Shown here piece by piece: positions 6,104 through 6,536 of a stretch of 6,536 bases of DNA; the first letter of the stretch is position 1; each line of letters opens with the position of its first letter. Origin of the DNA: CAWDPQ01 sp049642465 (GTDB taxonomy: Bacteria; Acidobacteriota; Vicinamibacteria; Vicinamibacterales; 2-12-FULL-66-21). The notes below the pieces were generated by a model. The model ran no database searches. It was given only the letters and a program-made list of their open reading frames with translations, and had not been told where the DNA came from. The stretch covers positions 1-6,536 of the forward strand of contig JBAROV010000065.1 of assembly GCA_049642465.1 (NCBI GenBank). Reading direction: 5' to 3'. The position numbers were made by a program, and so were the translations under genes.

Positions 6104-6536
6104 CTACTGGACGATGAACTGAGCGTTTCGATACCTGCTATCGGTGGCGTCCTTAATCAACCCATGGCTTAAGGCGTCACGAACTTCAATGATTCCGTCC
6201 TCCACGGTCAGTTGCGGCTCAAACCTCAGCGTCTTTCTGATCTTGGCGAAGGACACGGTGATGTCGCGCATATCGCCACCGAAACTCAAGTCCTTGTGCG
6301 TAATTCGGACGCCGCCAACGTGCTTGGCTACGAGAGCGACAATCTGGTCCTTGGTATAGTTACCGCCGTCGGACCCGAGGTTGAACACTTGCCCGGTCAC
6401 GAGATCCCGAGACGCCGACAGCGACTGCACGAGGCCATCGGCGACGTCGCGCACATGCACGAAGGAACGAGAGTAACCTCGTTGGTAAATGATCAACTCC
6501 CGACGCGTGATCGCTTCGAGGACGAATTGATTGAGC
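6104..6536 (-). CDS. NAD-dependent sugar epimerase/dehydratase (extended SDR), C-terminal part, cut by window edge
   Basis: The reading frame is open to the right edge and ends in TAG at 6106-6104, so about 143 C-terminal residues are visible and the N-terminal Rossmann half lies outside. The codons before 6496 continue the frame as LNQFVLEAITRRE, so the TTG at 6496 is internal and not a start. SRSFVHVRDVADGLVQ followed by FNLGSDGGNYTKDQIV is the typical substrate-domain pattern of extended short-chain dehydrogenases acting on nucleotide sugars (R-x-F-V-H-V-x-D-V-A, then N-x-G). The following GDMRDITVSFAKIRKTL and TVEDGI segments match the usual C-terminal block with a D-x-R residue pair. The exact substrate cannot be read because the cofactor site and the catalytic S/T-Y-K residues are missing. 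It sits 18 nt upstream of the GDP-fucose synthase and probably supplies another activated sugar to the same glycan pathway. It does not look like the C-terminus of GDP-mannose 4,6-dehydratase. Confidence 0.88.
   Translation of the reverse strand, partial: LNQFVLEAITRRELIIYQRGYSRSFVHVRDVADGLVQSLSASRDLVTGQVFNLGSDGGNYTKDQIVALVAKHVGGVRITHKDLSFGGDMRDITVSFAKIRKTLRFEPQLTVEDGIIEVRDALSHGLIKDATDSRYRNAQFIVQ

Noticed and set aside
5240..6172. Long plus-strand open frame of about 310 codons opposite fcl
   Set aside because: It is antisense to the conserved GDP-fucose synthase and runs across the gene boundary. It shows no motif or ribosome site, so it is a shadow frame.
6494..6496. TTG at 6496 as the start of the rightmost gene
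   Set aside because: The frame continues upstream with family-like sequence (LNQFVLEA) to the window edge, so this codon is an internal leucine of a longer epimerase.
6104..6536. Reading the partial epimerase as Gmd (GDP-mannose 4,6-dehydratase), which would complete the fucose pathway
   Set aside because: The visible C-terminus lacks the Gmd-type ending with its L-G-D-P-x-K-A-x-x-x-L-G-W block and instead has the D-x-R and TVEDGI pattern of other sugar SDR enzymes.

Overview
The window is a compact, GC-rich bacterial surface-glycan biosynthesis and modification locus. All seven supported genes lie on the minus strand, so transcription runs from high to low coordinates. The gaps between genes are at most about 30 nt, and two gene pairs overlap as ATGA. 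It reads as one operon, or the 3' half of one. The GC-rich base use, NDP-sugar enzymes and glycan decoration genes suggest a Gram-negative bacterium (for example Pseudomonadota or Acidobacteriota-like). The sequence alone does not fix the lineage.

Layout in transcription order: (1) the C-terminal part of an NAD-dependent sugar epimerase/dehydratase, cut by the right edge (6536-6104); (2) GDP-L-fucose synthase (6085-5090); (3) a GT-B fold, family 4-like glycosyltransferase (5093-3918); (4) a membrane-anchored SGNH/GDSL-type hydrolase or acyl-modifying protein (3921-2575); (5) a full-length NodU/CmcH/SxtI-family O-carbamoyltransferase (2573-717); (6) an SxtJ-family small membrane protein (686-276); (7) a DUF5989 (possibly SxtK-like) single-span membrane peptide (246-52). 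Just after the last stop codon is a perfect 14-bp inverted repeat (2-44), which probably marks the operon end.

A coherent working model is that the two SDR enzymes make activated sugars, one of them probably GDP-L-fucose or a close relative. The glycosyltransferase adds a sugar to a glycan. The SGNH protein, carbamoyltransferase, SxtJ-like and DUF5989 proteins would then decorate the glycan with acyl and/or carbamoyl groups at or near the inner membrane. The most interesting part is the carbamoyltransferase-SxtJ-DUF5989 module. Its two small membrane proteins have no established function, and their fixed association with an otherwise soluble carbamoyltransferase suggests a membrane-recruited glycan carbamoylation system.

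No tRNA, rRNA, CRISPR array, insertion sequence or clear promoter was seen. No gene-free stretch longer than about 51 nt exists, so any promoter for the operon must lie beyond the right edge or inside coding sequence.
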